From positions 806,001 through 870,000 of the forward strand of contig NZ_FOZK01000002.1 in the NCBI RefSeq assembly GCF_900114435.1: 64,000 bases of DNA, read 5' to 3'. Source of the stretch: Halomicrobium zhouii. GTDB taxonomy: Archaea; Halobacteriota; Halobacteria; Halobacteriales; Haloarculaceae. The notes under the pieces were generated by a model. That model was not told the DNA's origin. It saw only the letters and a program-made list of their open reading frames with translations, and ran no database searches. Numbering within the stretch: the first letter of the stretch is position 1; each line of letters begins with the position of its first letter. Shown piece by piece: positions 8,955 to 17,450 of the stretch. The translations under genes were made by a program, and so were the position numbers.

Positions 8955-10784
8955 TCAACTATCGTACTGAATTGGAACCTTCTTTTCTGCGAGATAAGAT
9001 TTCATCTCACTTTCCATCCTTCTATGGACTTCATCGAAAACAACCCGATTTGAATGGTCAAATTCGAGCATAAATTGACTTCCCGCTCCTCTATAGGGTG
9101 TTCTGTAGGTATCTCCCTCATATTCAAAGACTCCCCCTTGGCCAGAACCCATCTCTTTGTAATTCTCCGGAATTTCTTCATCCGAAGCCCAGTGACATTT
9201 TACAGTAAGGCTTTGTTCCTTTCCTTCTAGCCAGTAGCGCCTAATACACGTGCTACGCAAATCTCTCAGATTATCGCGATCGACGACGACCAAGAGAAAG
9301 TTGGTTTGAGAGGGGATCAAAATCTCAGAAAGGGCTGGGAAGTTAGATTTTGCTAGGTTGTTATATTCTTTGTAATAGTTTGTGTAGTATGTTTGGATAT
9401 TCTCAAATATCGATTCGTCAGAGTAGAATTCGAGGATGTTGGAGACGTCACTTCCCGGATCCATCCGATCCCGGTCATTATATGGTTTTTCGATAAAGTC
9501 AACTGACGACTCTACTAATGCGTTAATCATCCTCTCCAACACCTCTTGTTCGTAATCCTCTGCTATGATCCGGTGAAGGGGTGGGTCAATTTCTGCTTCT
9601 TCTGTCCTCTGTTGGGCGATGTCGTGAGCATGATCATAACGGTCGTCTGACTCCCCCTCTAGGAAACCGTCTATAACAATATGAACATCACTAACATTGC
9701 GATCCTGGAAGATCCCCTTACTTTCCTCTGATAACCAAAACTGAAGATATCGGTAGTATCCCTCTCTAATTTCGTCAACGCTGTATCTTTCCTTTTCCTC
9801 AAGCCCGAGTAATGCTGAGAACCGACTAATGAAGGGATATATGTACTCTATCGCCAGAAACGGACAAGATGAGTAGTCAAAATTGTACTCATCAAACAAG
9901 TCGGGTACACGGTGATCCAATGCATTATATGCGAATCCCTTGGGGTCCCTTCTTAGTGGATTATCTGTTGGATTTCCAGACATCCGATTAGCTCCTAACT
10001 TGTGAATTTCGTCCCAATCTGAATCAATGTCCCTAATCTGCGCATCATTTTCATCATCCTCGATTGGATAAAGAGTATAACTCAACTCATCCTCTTCGTA
10101 AATTATATTTCCAAAACCAAATTTCCAGATTCTTGGATAGAGTTGTTCTTTAACGATCTCGAAGTCGGAATCCAGAAGAGAGTGGTATTTATCCAAGAAG
10201 GTATGGATATCGCGGAACTCAGGCCTCTGCTTTCCAATCGTGGGATTTGAACGACGCTTGAGTTTTTGGTATTTCTCTAAAATATCGTTCCGCTTCCTCG
10301 TCCGGTCTGCAATGTCTCTCCAATCTTCAACGTAGTCTTCTGTGCTATCTGAGATTACGTTCTCCACTGGAAAGTGGATAGTCTTATAGTCCTGATTATG
10401 GAGATCCTCATTCTCGAACCACTCTACAGTAATATTCTTCCAGTAGGCCCGCTCGTTCTGGACATCCACTGCTATAATTAGAAATGGTTCACCGCAGGCA
10501 TAGCAATAGGAGAGATGCCTTGTTTCCATTTGCTTTTTTGGCGTCTCTATATGGTCATCTGGGAGCTTTTTGACCTGAATGATTAACCGGCCTATTGGTG
10601 AATTATCCTCGTCAACCATTTCCAAAATTCCGTCATGGTTGGGGGCTTTATCGCGAGAATCGATAGACGACTTCACAGAATCCGCTAGGATGATATTTAA
10701 AACGTCAACAGCATCGTGCTCATGTTTATCTGATTCTGGATAGGGTGCCGGTTTAACCCTGTCATCCTCCCCTTCGTTAGCCAT
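8955..10784 (-). CDS. DUF4365-type nuclease-like protein, candidate defence gene
   Basis: This is a 609-residue protein. Residues about 22-120 resemble DUF4365, a PD-(D/E)XK-type fold: DGILEMVD (acidic strand), then GRLIIQVKKL, giving the Glu and Gln-x-Lys pattern, then ACGEPFLIIAVD. The remaining 480 residues are an uncharacterised helical region without membrane segments. DUF4365 domains occur in restriction-like and other anti-phage proteins, so a defence role is plausible but inferred. The gene is markedly AT-richer than the core genome, stands alone and looks horizontally acquired. A non-nuclease role in mobile DNA cannot be excluded. Confidence 0.65.
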   Translation of the reverse strand: MANEGEDDRVKPAPYPESDKHEHDAVDVLNIILADSVKSSIDSRDKAPNHDGILEMVDEDNSPIGRLIIQVKKLPDDHIETPKKQMETRHLSYCYACGEPFLIIAVDVQNERAYWKNITVEWFENEDLHNQDYKTIHFPVENVISDSTEDYVEDWRDIADRTRKRNDILEKYQKLKRRSNPTIGKQRPEFRDIHTFLDKYHSLLDSDFEIVKEQLYPRIWKFGFGNIIYEEDELSYTLYPIEDDENDAQIRDIDSDWDEIHKLGANRMSGNPTDNPLRRDPKGFAYNALDHRVPDLFDEYNFDYSSCPFLAIEYIYPFISRFSALLGLEEKERYSVDEIREGYYRYLQFWLSEESKGIFQDRNVSDVHIVIDGFLEGESDDRYDHAHDIAQQRTEEAEIDPPLHRIIAEDYEQEVLERMINALVESSVDFIEKPYNDRDRMDPGSDVSNILEFYSDESIFENIQTYYTNYYKEYNNLAKSNFPALSEILIPSQTNFLLVVVDRDNLRDLRSTCIRRYWLEGKEQSLTVKCHWASDEEIPENYKEMGSGQGGVFEYEGDTYRTPYRGAGSQFMLEFDHSNRVVFDEVHRRMESEMKSYLAEKKVPIQYDS

Positions 10785-11091
10785 ATCTACCGTTCATTTT
10801 CCCGCCGTAAGAATCTAATCTCAATGATGATGTTCAATTGATGGTTGGGAAACGAGATCAGGAGAACTTCTTCTCACTCCTATCCCAGGGGGTCGCGCGT
10901 CGAGGAATCGGCTCGCCGCGATATGCACACGAGCCAAGGGAGTCCGTGTGCATACTCGGGTCGGTGCGAGCGGCTGAGTGGGGGACGTCTGGCCGCGATG
11001 GGCATGTGCTACGGTGTTTCTTATAGGCTAACCCGGTTTGAGTTACCCAAGCTACCCCTGGTTTACGCTCCCGTGTGTACGAGTGCCCGGT

Positions 11092-11343
11092 ATGCGCATT
11101 CGCACTGACGGCAAGCACGCCCGCCGGGAAGACACCATCGAGCAGGCTGCCGACTTCTGGGGCTGTAACAAGACCACGGCACTCATGCAGTCCGCCGAAT
11201 TCGCCGTTCGCATCGACAGCGGAATCCGGAAGGTCCTCGTCCGCGAAGACTTGACACTCCGGCAAAAGCAGGAGATAGCCCAGACGTTGAGCGTCCCCAG
11301 CTACTACGAGATCGACGTTAAGGAAACGGTGGCGGTGGATTAG
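11092..11343 (+). CDS. DUF7692-like small protein
   Basis: The protein has 83 residues from ATG 11092 (MRIRTDGKHARREDTIEQAA). The segment DFWGCNKTTALMQSAEFAVR is characteristic of a family of small haloarchaeal proteins (DUF7692, by recollection) that look like helical DNA-binding proteins of plasmids and proviruses. An upstream start at 11038 would add a basic leader that does not fit the family. Function is unknown. Confidence 0.65.
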   Translation: MRIRTDGKHARREDTIEQAADFWGCNKTTALMQSAEFAVRIDSGIRKVLVREDLTLRQKQEIAQTLSVPSYYEIDVKETVAVD

Positions 11344-11457
11344 TAACAGGCTCTATCGGCTCTGTGGAAACCCTCTACAGGTGATGGGTCCTGAGCGGTG
11401 TGATGACTAGACAGCGCTTTTCCATCAACTGAGCGTGACCACTCTAACTGGAGTTGT

Positions 11458-11682
11458 TCACCCCAAAGTGGAAGCATCTCTTAATTTACCCCTCACTCGG
11501 AGAATTTCGATGGCAGTCACTAATGCTGCAACAAATGCTATCAATATTTCATAGAGTGGCGTGCGCGTATTGAGCATCTCTAAAATAGGGGGCGCTGCGC
11601 CGATAGCGAATATTGCCAACGGAAAAACTATTAGAACTTCTATGTTTACGTGTTTGAACCCTTCCTTGATGTCTGAGAGCAT
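11458..11682 (-). CDS. small two-helix membrane protein
   Basis: A 74-residue protein with two hydrophobic segments (about residues 14-34 and 44-62) and a short basic C-terminus (RVRGKLRDAS). The predicted location is the cell membrane. It is AT-richer than the core genome and has no partner gene in an obvious operon. I do not recognise it. Confidence 0.55.
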   Translation of the reverse strand: MLSDIKEGFKHVNIEVLIVFPLAIFAIGAAPPILEMLNTRTPLYEILIAFVAALVTAIEILRVRGKLRDASTLG

Positions 11683-11815
11683 GTACTAAACCAATAATCG
11701 CACTCCATATTAATTCACTATCTGGACACAAAGGGTCAGTATTTGTTCGCTGGATACACTCTCTCTATTCAGCAGGCCGTTTATGTCTCCTCCTAAGAGC
11801 TTAAACAGAGCCGCT

Positions 11816-12178
11816 CTATGCGTCCCTGACAGTTATTCCATGGAAGCACTCGGGATTGCTGCATAGCGCGTAGCTATCAAAAGGGAGCCGCCGCGCGATG
11901 GTGACGCGCTTGTACTCTTTCGTCTCCTCGCGCCCCAGGTGGTCAGTCCGGTAGGGCTGCCGGCCAGATCGGCATGCTGGCCGAATCGGTAACGGGTTCT
12001 TCGATTCGTCGCTTAGCTCACTGGGCGCCGGAGCTCGGTGGATTGCCGGGCCACTTGCCGCCCGCTCGACCAGGCCGTACTCCGGAAGCACGTCGAGAGG
12101 TACGCGGCTCTCGGCAATCTCGTAGTGCCGGGCCCCAGTGCCGCCGTTGTCCAGCAAGCAGTAATGTTTCGCGCCCAT
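11816..12178 (-). CDS. provirus-type hypothetical protein with C-terminal Cys pair
   Basis: The protein has 120 residues from ATG 12178 (MGAKHYCLLDNGGTGARHYE); an in-frame start at 12292 would add a Cys-rich 38-residue segment. The sequence ends with CSNPECF. The same C-x-N-P-E-C-F ending occurs in the small gene at 16051-16287, so the two probably share a zinc-binding C-terminal module. The central part (VPLDVLPEYGLVE) looks like a compact soluble domain. Similar small proteins occur in haloarchaeal proviral regions; function is unknown. Confidence 0.5.
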   Translation of the reverse strand: MGAKHYCLLDNGGTGARHYEIAESRVPLDVLPEYGLVERAASGPAIHRAPAPSELSDESKNPLPIRPACRSGRQPYRTDHLGREETKEYKRVTIARRLPFDSYALCSNPECFHGITVRDA

Positions 12179-12428
12179 GCTCAGATCACCGCCCTTGCAC
12201 TTCGCCGGTTGCTGCTCAAATTTCGTTGCACGACTGGAATACTCGCTTTCGCCGGGAAAAGAAAGGTAGCAGCGGTCTTGCGGACAGTTCATTATGAACG
12301 GAGGCGGTCGCTCATCATTAGGACGTGAGGCGTCGAATCGAGTGCAATGTCTCCTCGATTTGACCACTGTACGGCGGTCGGATTGCGCCGTTGCACGTTG
12401 CATCCCCCCTCCCGTACTCAATAGTACA

Positions 12429-12611
12429 TCAACCGCGGCAACTTTCAATTACGAATGCACGAATTAGGTGACTCCAAGCCTGAAAACGGGCTTCCTGATA
12501 TTCTGAAGAGTTGAAAGGGGATGATAGAGAGTATTCTAGTGAACGGATCTGGTTCTCATACCGACAGAAGGCGGTGTGACGTTCACGTTTATTCTCCCAC
12601 TCGTCGCCCAT
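12429..12611 (-). CDS. possible small hypothetical protein
   Basis: The 60-residue frame starts at ATG 12611 (MGDEWENKRERHTAFCRYEN) and is mainly helical and mixed-charge. It overlaps no better gene. Coding support is weak: short, without motif or recognised family. It is reported because the position upstream of the gene at 11816-12178 and the composition allow a real gene. Confidence 0.25.
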   Translation of the reverse strand: MGDEWENKRERHTAFCRYENQIRSLEYSLSSPFNSSEYQEARFQAWSHLIRAFVIESCRG

Positions 12612-12713
12612 GACGGCTGCTCGCCTGGTGGCGAGCGACTGCACTCCATGGGCTATGCCGGGAGAACAGGAGAGGAGTGTATATATAAGACGCGCGAATA
12701 GGTCGCCTCTCGA

Positions 12714-14039
12714 CTAATATGAGAGTGAAATTTCTTCTTCGTCGATCTCGGACCTCTGGAGAATTCGTAGTAATATCTGTGGATTATCGCCTATGAATTC
12801 TTCAATATCATTCCATCCCAACTGATCTTTTCTAGAACCAGTTCTGTATTTGAATACGCCATTTGCGCTGTAGAGTCTATCTTTCGCTGGTGGGACCCTA
12901 ACCCAAAGGATCTTGGTGTCGTCAATTTCCGGCCTATAGGTTTGGACTCGTAGACTTGGTTCGATAGTAGTTGTAACCCAATCTGTGATAATGTTCTCAA
13001 CATCATCGATATTTGAGACCCCGACAATCTCTCCACTATTTGATACGCCGACAAATAGCTCACCGCCGCCACTGTTAGCCAATGCAACGAGTTCCTGGGT
13101 AGTTGATTGATGGTCCAAATCGCCTTTCTTCAATTCAATATCGTCATCTTCAGACCGGTTGAGAAATCCTTTTGCTTTGTCTGTCAAGTCAGACAGAGTC
13201 TCACCGCCAGATTCTGGAATCGACTTTTCTGAGAAATAGTGAGCTCCCAAGAGAATCACCTCAATCTCATTTGGTCTTGGAGACGCGACTATATCCATTT
13301 CAGTAAAGGAAACCAATGTGTCCTTATGTACTTCTGTTAATACATCGTGTGCCTTGTTTCGGATATTCCGCGTGGCCTCAATATAATCGAGGCGTTCGCT
13401 CTCTGGTTCTCTTATTCGGTAGATTCCCGGAGATGCTGGAAGTGGATCTGAGAATTCATCATGTACCGCATACTCTTTAGACCAATTCAGTCCCATCCAT
13501 TCTGAACCCGTTACTTCATTCCAGTTGTCCCAAGATAAATTACTATAATCGATGTGCCGGTGTCTCAATCCATCCTCAATTCTTGAGCGTTCTTGAAGTT
13601 CTGCATTGGGCAAATCCCCGCTAAGATTTACTGTATTGCCAAAGTTCGCTATAGGTGAGTGTCCGGTAGTAGCGTGATATCTTGCCAGGCTTGCAGCCCA
13701 GACACCCTCAATATCTTCAATCGAGTCGTCCCCCATCTCGCTCCAAGACACAATAAATTCTGGACCGAGGGAGTTCCTCAGATCCCACAAAACAGGCCCT
13801 GCAGTGTGCATCTCTCTGCTGGGTCGTTCATCTGAACCGATTCCATACCCGAGATGCTGAATACGCTCCCGTAAGTCCCGACCCGTTAACGCGATCAAAT
13901 AGATTCCGTTTGTCCGAATATGAGACACCCGGTATATTCCTGGCTTCTTTGGTATCGGATCTAACTCGTCCGTGGGAAATAGCGGCACCCAGTCCGACCA
14001 GCCAATTTCTAGCTCAATTTGTGGTATTGTACCTACCAT
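12714..14039 (-). CDS. tandem GIY-YIG-like protein fused to an AlbA_2 domain
   Basis: The protein has 441 residues and appears to have three modules. Residues about 20-130 (PGIYRVSHIRTNGIYLIALT, then RDLRERIQ) and about 185-285 (PGIYRIREPESERLDYIEAT, then RNIRNKAH) each resemble the GIY...YIG core and the following basic helix of GIY-YIG nucleases. Residues about 295-420 resemble the AlbA_2 (Schlafen-type) domain: IELKKG, ELVALANSGGGELFVGVS, then FKYRTGSRKDQ. AlbA_2 domains bind nucleic acid or regulate it, and GIY-YIG domains cut DNA. The second repeat has lost the clear YIG motif, so one copy may be inactive. The gene is AT-rich and isolated; a defence role is inferred. Confidence 0.65.
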   Translation of the reverse strand: MVGTIPQIELEIGWSDWVPLFPTDELDPIPKKPGIYRVSHIRTNGIYLIALTGRDLRERIQHLGYGIGSDERPSREMHTAGPVLWDLRNSLGPEFIVSWSEMGDDSIEDIEGVWAASLARYHATTGHSPIANFGNTVNLSGDLPNAELQERSRIEDGLRHRHIDYSNLSWDNWNEVTGSEWMGLNWSKEYAVHDEFSDPLPASPGIYRIREPESERLDYIEATRNIRNKAHDVLTEVHKDTLVSFTEMDIVASPRPNEIEVILLGAHYFSEKSIPESGGETLSDLTDKAKGFLNRSEDDDIELKKGDLDHQSTTQELVALANSGGGELFVGVSNSGEIVGVSNIDDVENIITDWVTTTIEPSLRVQTYRPEIDDTKILWVRVPPAKDRLYSANGVFKYRTGSRKDQLGWNDIEEFIGDNPQILLRILQRSEIDEEEISLSY

Positions 14040-14342
14040 CCGGATATAATTAGATACAAAATGTATTGGTCACTGATAAATGTTGATGCTATCTCAGTAT
14101 TCCCCTCGGGCTTGTACGAAGATCCGAATTTAGAACTGCGGTGTATTTTGATGATGTGGCCTTAGCCACACCTCTAAAGCGGAATACAACCCACCGGGTT
14201 GGATTCGAAGCGGCCAGGCTCTTGGCTCAGTGACCAGCCCACGCTCCTCGAGATCGTCACCGTGGCTGGGACGGCGAAAAAGCGGCGAAAATGGCGGTGT
14301 TTTCGGGGTGTTGAACAGTGATGCCTCTGGCCAGGCCCGGCG

Positions 14343-15062
14343 CTACCCGGTGTTCAGGAACCGCCAAGCCTGGCCGACACTCCCGTCGGGGAACCGTACG
14401 GTTGCCTGCCGGAACCGTTCTTCTGGCAGTCCGGCATCTGTCCACACCCGGAATCCCTCGCGGAGTGACTCGCCGGCCTTCGTAACCGTCTTCGTCCCGT
14501 CAAAACGGAGCGTCATCTGTGCCTCTCGGGCGTCGTTCACGTCGACACCGTGGCGTGCGGCCCAGGCGATAAACGCGCTCATCGTCTCGCCCAGCCCACG
14601 CTCAGCGGCTTCTGCGGCCTTCGCAGTGGTCTCGACAGCCCGTCGGGTCGCATCGCGGGCCTCTTTCACCGCTTCATGCACCATCTCCGCGACGTACTCC
14701 GACCGGAGCTTCACGTCGGCGTACTCGCTGACGACGAGATCTTTCATCTCGCGGAGCGCACGGCGGACGCTTTCGACGTGGCGGCCGTACTGGTCCGCGA
14801 TATCGGCTGGCGACACTTCGCCCCCGTCAGTCACCAGCATCTCCAAAGAATCCCACTGCACCGGCGAGAGGCCGTCTGAGAGATGCCGCACGACCACACT
14901 CTCCTGTTGTTGCTCGACTCGCGTCAGGTACAGCGTCACCGGATCCGGTCCGGAGTGATCCACCTCAGGGCCGAAGTACGCATCCTCGACGAACGGTCCG
15001 CTACCGTTGCCCGGTGCGACATCGAGACCTGCATCGGCCAGATCGTCTCGACTGGCGGCAGG
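14343..15062 (-). pseudogene. C-terminal fragment of a DUF7845-like winged-helix protein
   Basis: The frame stays open from 15062, just after an in-frame TGA, to the stop at 14343. The sequence before any usual start (GPFVEDAYFGPEVDHSGPD) already looks like conserved protein, and only a GTG at 14963 could begin translation. The fragment has a winged helix (about 60 residues from LSDGLSPVQWDSLEMLVTDG) and a long helical region ending in QAWRFLNTG. It resembles, from memory, the C-terminal half of DUF7845 proteins of haloarchaeal proviruses, which are about twice as long. The N-terminal half is missing, apparently lost at a junction near 15060 with the overlapping gene. Confidence 0.5.
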
Positions 15063-15391
15063 TCACGAGGTTCGTCACGGCCTTCGAGGCGGTTCGGCCG
15101 CTCGCCGATCTCGTCCAGGTCTGCCTCGCGCTCGTCGAGCGCTTCGATGATTCCCGACCGTGGGCCACCATCGTCGCCACGATCTAGCCGGCGCTCCACG
15201 GCCTTCCAGGCCCGGACCACCTCGATGCGGTCGAGACTCTCGATGCGGTCGCGGACCATGCGAGACCGCCCGTCGACGTGCTTCGACCCGATCCCGAGGA
15301 TCTCCGCGTCGAGCCACCGCGCCGGGTCCTCGCCGAGCTGCTCGCGCAGCCCGGGGAACCGCTCGCGGTCGTGAGAGAGGTTCCTTCGCAT
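14936..15391 (-). CDS. provirus-associated hypothetical protein, probably altered C-terminus
   Basis: The frame encodes 151 residues from ATG 15391 (MRRNLSHDRERFPGLREQLG). Residues about 1-100 are acidic and helical (SRMVRDRIESLDRIEVVRAW) and match a small family found in haloarchaeal proviruses. The last 30 residues are basic and overlap the DUF7845-like frame, so the original C-terminus was probably replaced by recombination near 15060. Function is unknown. A TTG start at 15472 would add an Arg-rich leader and is less likely. Confidence 0.5.
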   Translation of the reverse strand: MRRNLSHDRERFPGLREQLGEDPARWLDAEILGIGSKHVDGRSRMVRDRIESLDRIEVVRAWKAVERRLDRGDDGGPRSGIIEALDEREADLDEIGERPNRLEGRDEPRDLPPVETIWPMQVSMSHRATVADRSSRMRTSALRWITPDRIR

Positions 15392-15529
15392 TAGTCGCCC
15401 TCCACGTCGGCGAAGGCCCGCTCGACTTCCCGCTGGGACTCCGTCGCGGGCTGGCGCTTCGACCAGTCCCAAGGGACAGCATCACCCGATTCTACGTCGT
15501 AGAGACGGGAGGCCCGGATGAACACTCAT

Positions 15530-16060
15530 CTATCCCTTACCGGGACCACCTCGACTGGCTTTCACTACGGTGAAATGACTATAGATAAACAGCTGGCAAC
15601 GAGTTTCGGAATATGGTCTCAGGCATAGTGATAAACTTGATCGACGTCGCCGTCGTCGCAGTTGGGGCCTATATCGGCACGACGATGGCTCTGCGTGGGT
15701 ACTTTGGCCGGGAATACCACGAATCTCGAATTGGTGAACGGATAGACGAGACGGGATCTTCCGACGATAGAAACGAGCAGTGAGTCGCGACAGAGCCCCT
15801 CGTGACGAGTCGATAGCCAGGGTTCCAGGCCGGGCCGCCTCTACTCGCTGAATCTCACGCTGCATTATCCACCTCCAACCGGTACGAGCGCGACGCAACA
15901 CGTTGCCCACAGTACCCGGTGCTCGCCCGGTTTTCCGGGCGTACTCTCGAACCCCGTAGCCATCTTGCTCGATAGCCAGGAAGACTTCGCGTTGCGCGCC
16001 GGAGAGCCCAGACAGGTCCTCCTCGAACTCGCAGAGGGTGGCCTGGTGCTTCACCGCCAC
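15530..16060 (-). CDS. sigma-70 region 4-like helix-turn-helix protein with aberrant C-terminus
   Basis: The first 60 residues (start GTG 16060 or 16054) form a region-4-like HTH: LSGLSGAQREVFLAIEQDGY, then GVREYARKTGRAPGTVGNVLRRAR. Such small regulators are frequent in haloarchaeal proviruses. After RRAR the frame becomes basic and runs to 15530, antisense to a convincing plus-strand gene. A one-base shift after RRAR would instead give a short ending, RLEVDNAA, with a stop at 15855-15857. So either the gene is frameshifted or the protein carries a non-native tail. The start overlaps the stop of the gene at 16051-16287, indicating coupling. Confidence 0.5.
   Translation of the reverse strand: MAVKHQATLCEFEEDLSGLSGAQREVFLAIEQDGYGVREYARKTGRAPGTVGNVLRRARTGWRWIMQREIQRVEAARPGTLAIDSSRGALSRLTARFYRRKIPSRLSVHQFEIRGIPGQSTHAEPSSCRYRPQLRRRRRRSSLSLCLRPYSETRCQLFIYSHFTVVKASRGGPGKG
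15613..15783 (+). CDS. 56-residue single-span membrane protein
   Basis: ATG 15613 to TGA 15781-15783 encodes 56 residues: a hydrophobic span at about residues 3-24 (VSGIVINLIDVAVVAVGAYI), then a charged tail ending SSDDRNEQ. The acidic tail and amphipathic layout are typical of a real haloarchaeal protein, whereas the overlapping minus frame is Arg-rich. The probable location is the membrane. It lies antisense to the extended tail of the sigma-like gene. The family is not recognised. Confidence 0.6.
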   Translation: MVSGIVINLIDVAVVAVGAYIGTTMALRGYFGREYHESRIGERIDETGSSDDRNEQ

Positions 16061-16287
16061 TCACCCCCGAAACACTCGGGATTTCCACACATCCCGTAGT
16101 GGCCGGCGTACGCGGCGACCGGGACGTCAGTCCATTCGGCGTCTTCCCGGTAGTCGGCCTCCGGACAGGCCGGCTGCACGTCGTCGCTGTCGGGGTCCTG
16201 CCGGTGGAGTGCCGTCGCGTACTGCGAGCGGTTCCGGACGGCGGTCTCGACGTCGACCCGCTGCTGTGGGCTGGCGGGCTGACTCAC
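16051..16287 (-). CDS. small zinc-binding-type provirus protein
   Basis: A 78-residue acidic protein that ends CGNPECFGGEWR; with the earlier Cys at VQPACPEADY this could form a zinc site. The C-x-N-P-E-C-F ending is shared with the gene at 11816-12178. The stop codon overlaps the start of the sigma-like HTH gene, so they form an operon. Similar gene pairs occur in haloarchaeal proviral regions. The molecular function is unknown. Confidence 0.6.
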   Translation of the reverse strand: MSQPASPQQRVDVETAVRNRSQYATALHRQDPDSDDVQPACPEADYREDAEWTDVPVAAYAGHYGMCGNPECFGGEWR

Positions 16288-16459
16288 GCTGACCCACCTC
16301 CGACTAATGCCGTCGCAAGACGTGGTGGGTGCGCGCTTGCTACCCTGTTCGGATTATCTTTTTGAGCCGGGGGCTCAGAATCGTTATGGCGCCGAGATTA
16401 GGTGGCTGGGGAGTTGAGCGGCCCGTTTCCGTCCGGCCAAAGGCCGTGTGGAATCGGGA

Positions 16460-16533
16460 TGGGCCAACGCGGATTTGAACCGCGAACCTCCCGGTTATCA
16501 GCCGAGCGCTCAACCTGATTGAGCTATTGGCCC
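16460..16533 (-). tRNA. tRNA-Ile (GAU)
   Basis: The reverse complement folds as a complete tRNA. The acceptor GGGCCAA pairs with TTGGCCC, the D arm is AGCTCAATCAGGTTGAGC, the anticodon loop is CTGATAA (anticodon GAT), and the T arm is GCGGTTCAAATCCGC. CCA is not encoded. Its 3' end faces the accessory region at lower coordinates, the side on which integrated elements usually lie. Confidence 0.93.
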
Positions 16534-16617
16534 GCTGAGCGCATCAGAATGTATCCGAGGGCTACTGTTAAGCGTTACTACTCCGGCCTCGAATGCGCCA
16601 CAGTACCACCCGACCGC

Positions 16618-17181
16618 TCACTCGTCACCTTTCTCCTCAAAGTCGATGTCGGTGGCGTTGTCGTGGTCGAATCCACTGCTCTCGCCGCCGCCAGCGCCGC
16701 CGGCGCCGTCGGGACCCGGTCGCCCCATCCCGCCGAAGCCCACGCGGTCGGTGTCGTCGTCGCCGGGGAACCCGCCGATGTAGACGTTCCCCGTCGCGAA
16801 CCCGCCGGACTTGGCGTCGATGTAGGGCGTGATGACCCACTTCTTCGCGGCGACGCGCACGGGCCAGCGCGTGAACGGGATGGCCAGCAACAGCGCCAGC
16901 GCGTCCGTCACGAGGCCGGGCGTGAGGAAGAACGCGCCCGCGGCGATGAGCAACCCGCCGTCGATAACCTCGTCGGTCGGGATCTCCCCCGTCGCCAGCT
17001 TGCGCTGTATCTCGCTGAGGGTGTGGCGCCCCTCGGCGCGGACGAGCAACATTCCCAGCAGCCCGGTCAGGACGACGATGAGGATAGTCACCGGCCAGCC
17101 CAGGAACTGCTGGCCCACCACTGCCAGCAGGACGACGTCGAGCAGCGGTATCAACAGCAACACCGCGATGACGCGCAGCAT
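16618..17181 (-). CDS. fxsA: FxsA family membrane protein
   Basis: The protein has 187 residues from ATG 17181 (MLRVIAVLLLIPLLDVVLLA); an upstream start at 17274 would add a basic segment that does not fit. It has about three membrane segments within residues 1-110, including GWPVTILIVVLTGLLGMLLV and the conserved DGGLLIAAGAFFLTPGLVTD. The tail is soluble and Gly/Asp-rich. FxsA proteins are integral membrane proteins of uncertain role; the bacterial one influences phage exclusion. The gene sits between tRNA-Ile and a dispersed element. Confidence 0.88.
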   Translation of the reverse strand: MLRVIAVLLLIPLLDVVLLAVVGQQFLGWPVTILIVVLTGLLGMLLVRAEGRHTLSEIQRKLATGEIPTDEVIDGGLLIAAGAFFLTPGLVTDALALLLAIPFTRWPVRVAAKKWVITPYIDAKSGGFATGNVYIGGFPGDDDTDRVGFGGMGRPGPDGAGGAGGGESSGFDHDNATDIDFEEKGDE

Positions 17182-17290
17182 ACCTCGTCTTGACGGTGAC
17201 GCCTCAAACCGTTTTCGTGCTAGGTGTGCCCATCGCTGGAATAAACGGTGGAGTTTCGCGAACCGTGAGTCCAACTAATGCTTCTAACAA

Positions 17291-17402
17291 CTCGAAAGCC
17301 CCCTCCCGCTCGGGTCGGGGGGCTTGTTGCGCTCCTCACTTCGTTGCGGTGCTTACTGCACCCGCCTTCCCCGAGCGGTCGGCCCCTTTCAGTCCCACCC
17401 AC
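17291..17402 (-). repeat. dispersed structured element, copy B
   Basis: Read on the minus strand it begins GGTGGGACTGAAAGGGGC, contains GTAAGCACCGCAACGAAGTG and AGGAGCGCAACAAGC, and ends GGGGGCTTTCGAG. A perfect 9-bp stem is formed by 17306-17314 and 17370-17378, a sequence different from the stems of the other copies. Its head faces copy C, 49 bases away. Confidence 0.75.
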
Positions 17403-17450
17403 CGGTTGTTCATCCAGCCGACTTCTAGTGGATCGTTCGTCATGCATCGC

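Noticed and set aside
14186-14212. TTCGAATCC-like motif suggesting a tRNA end
   Set aside because: The arms on either side do not pair and no tRNA body is present.
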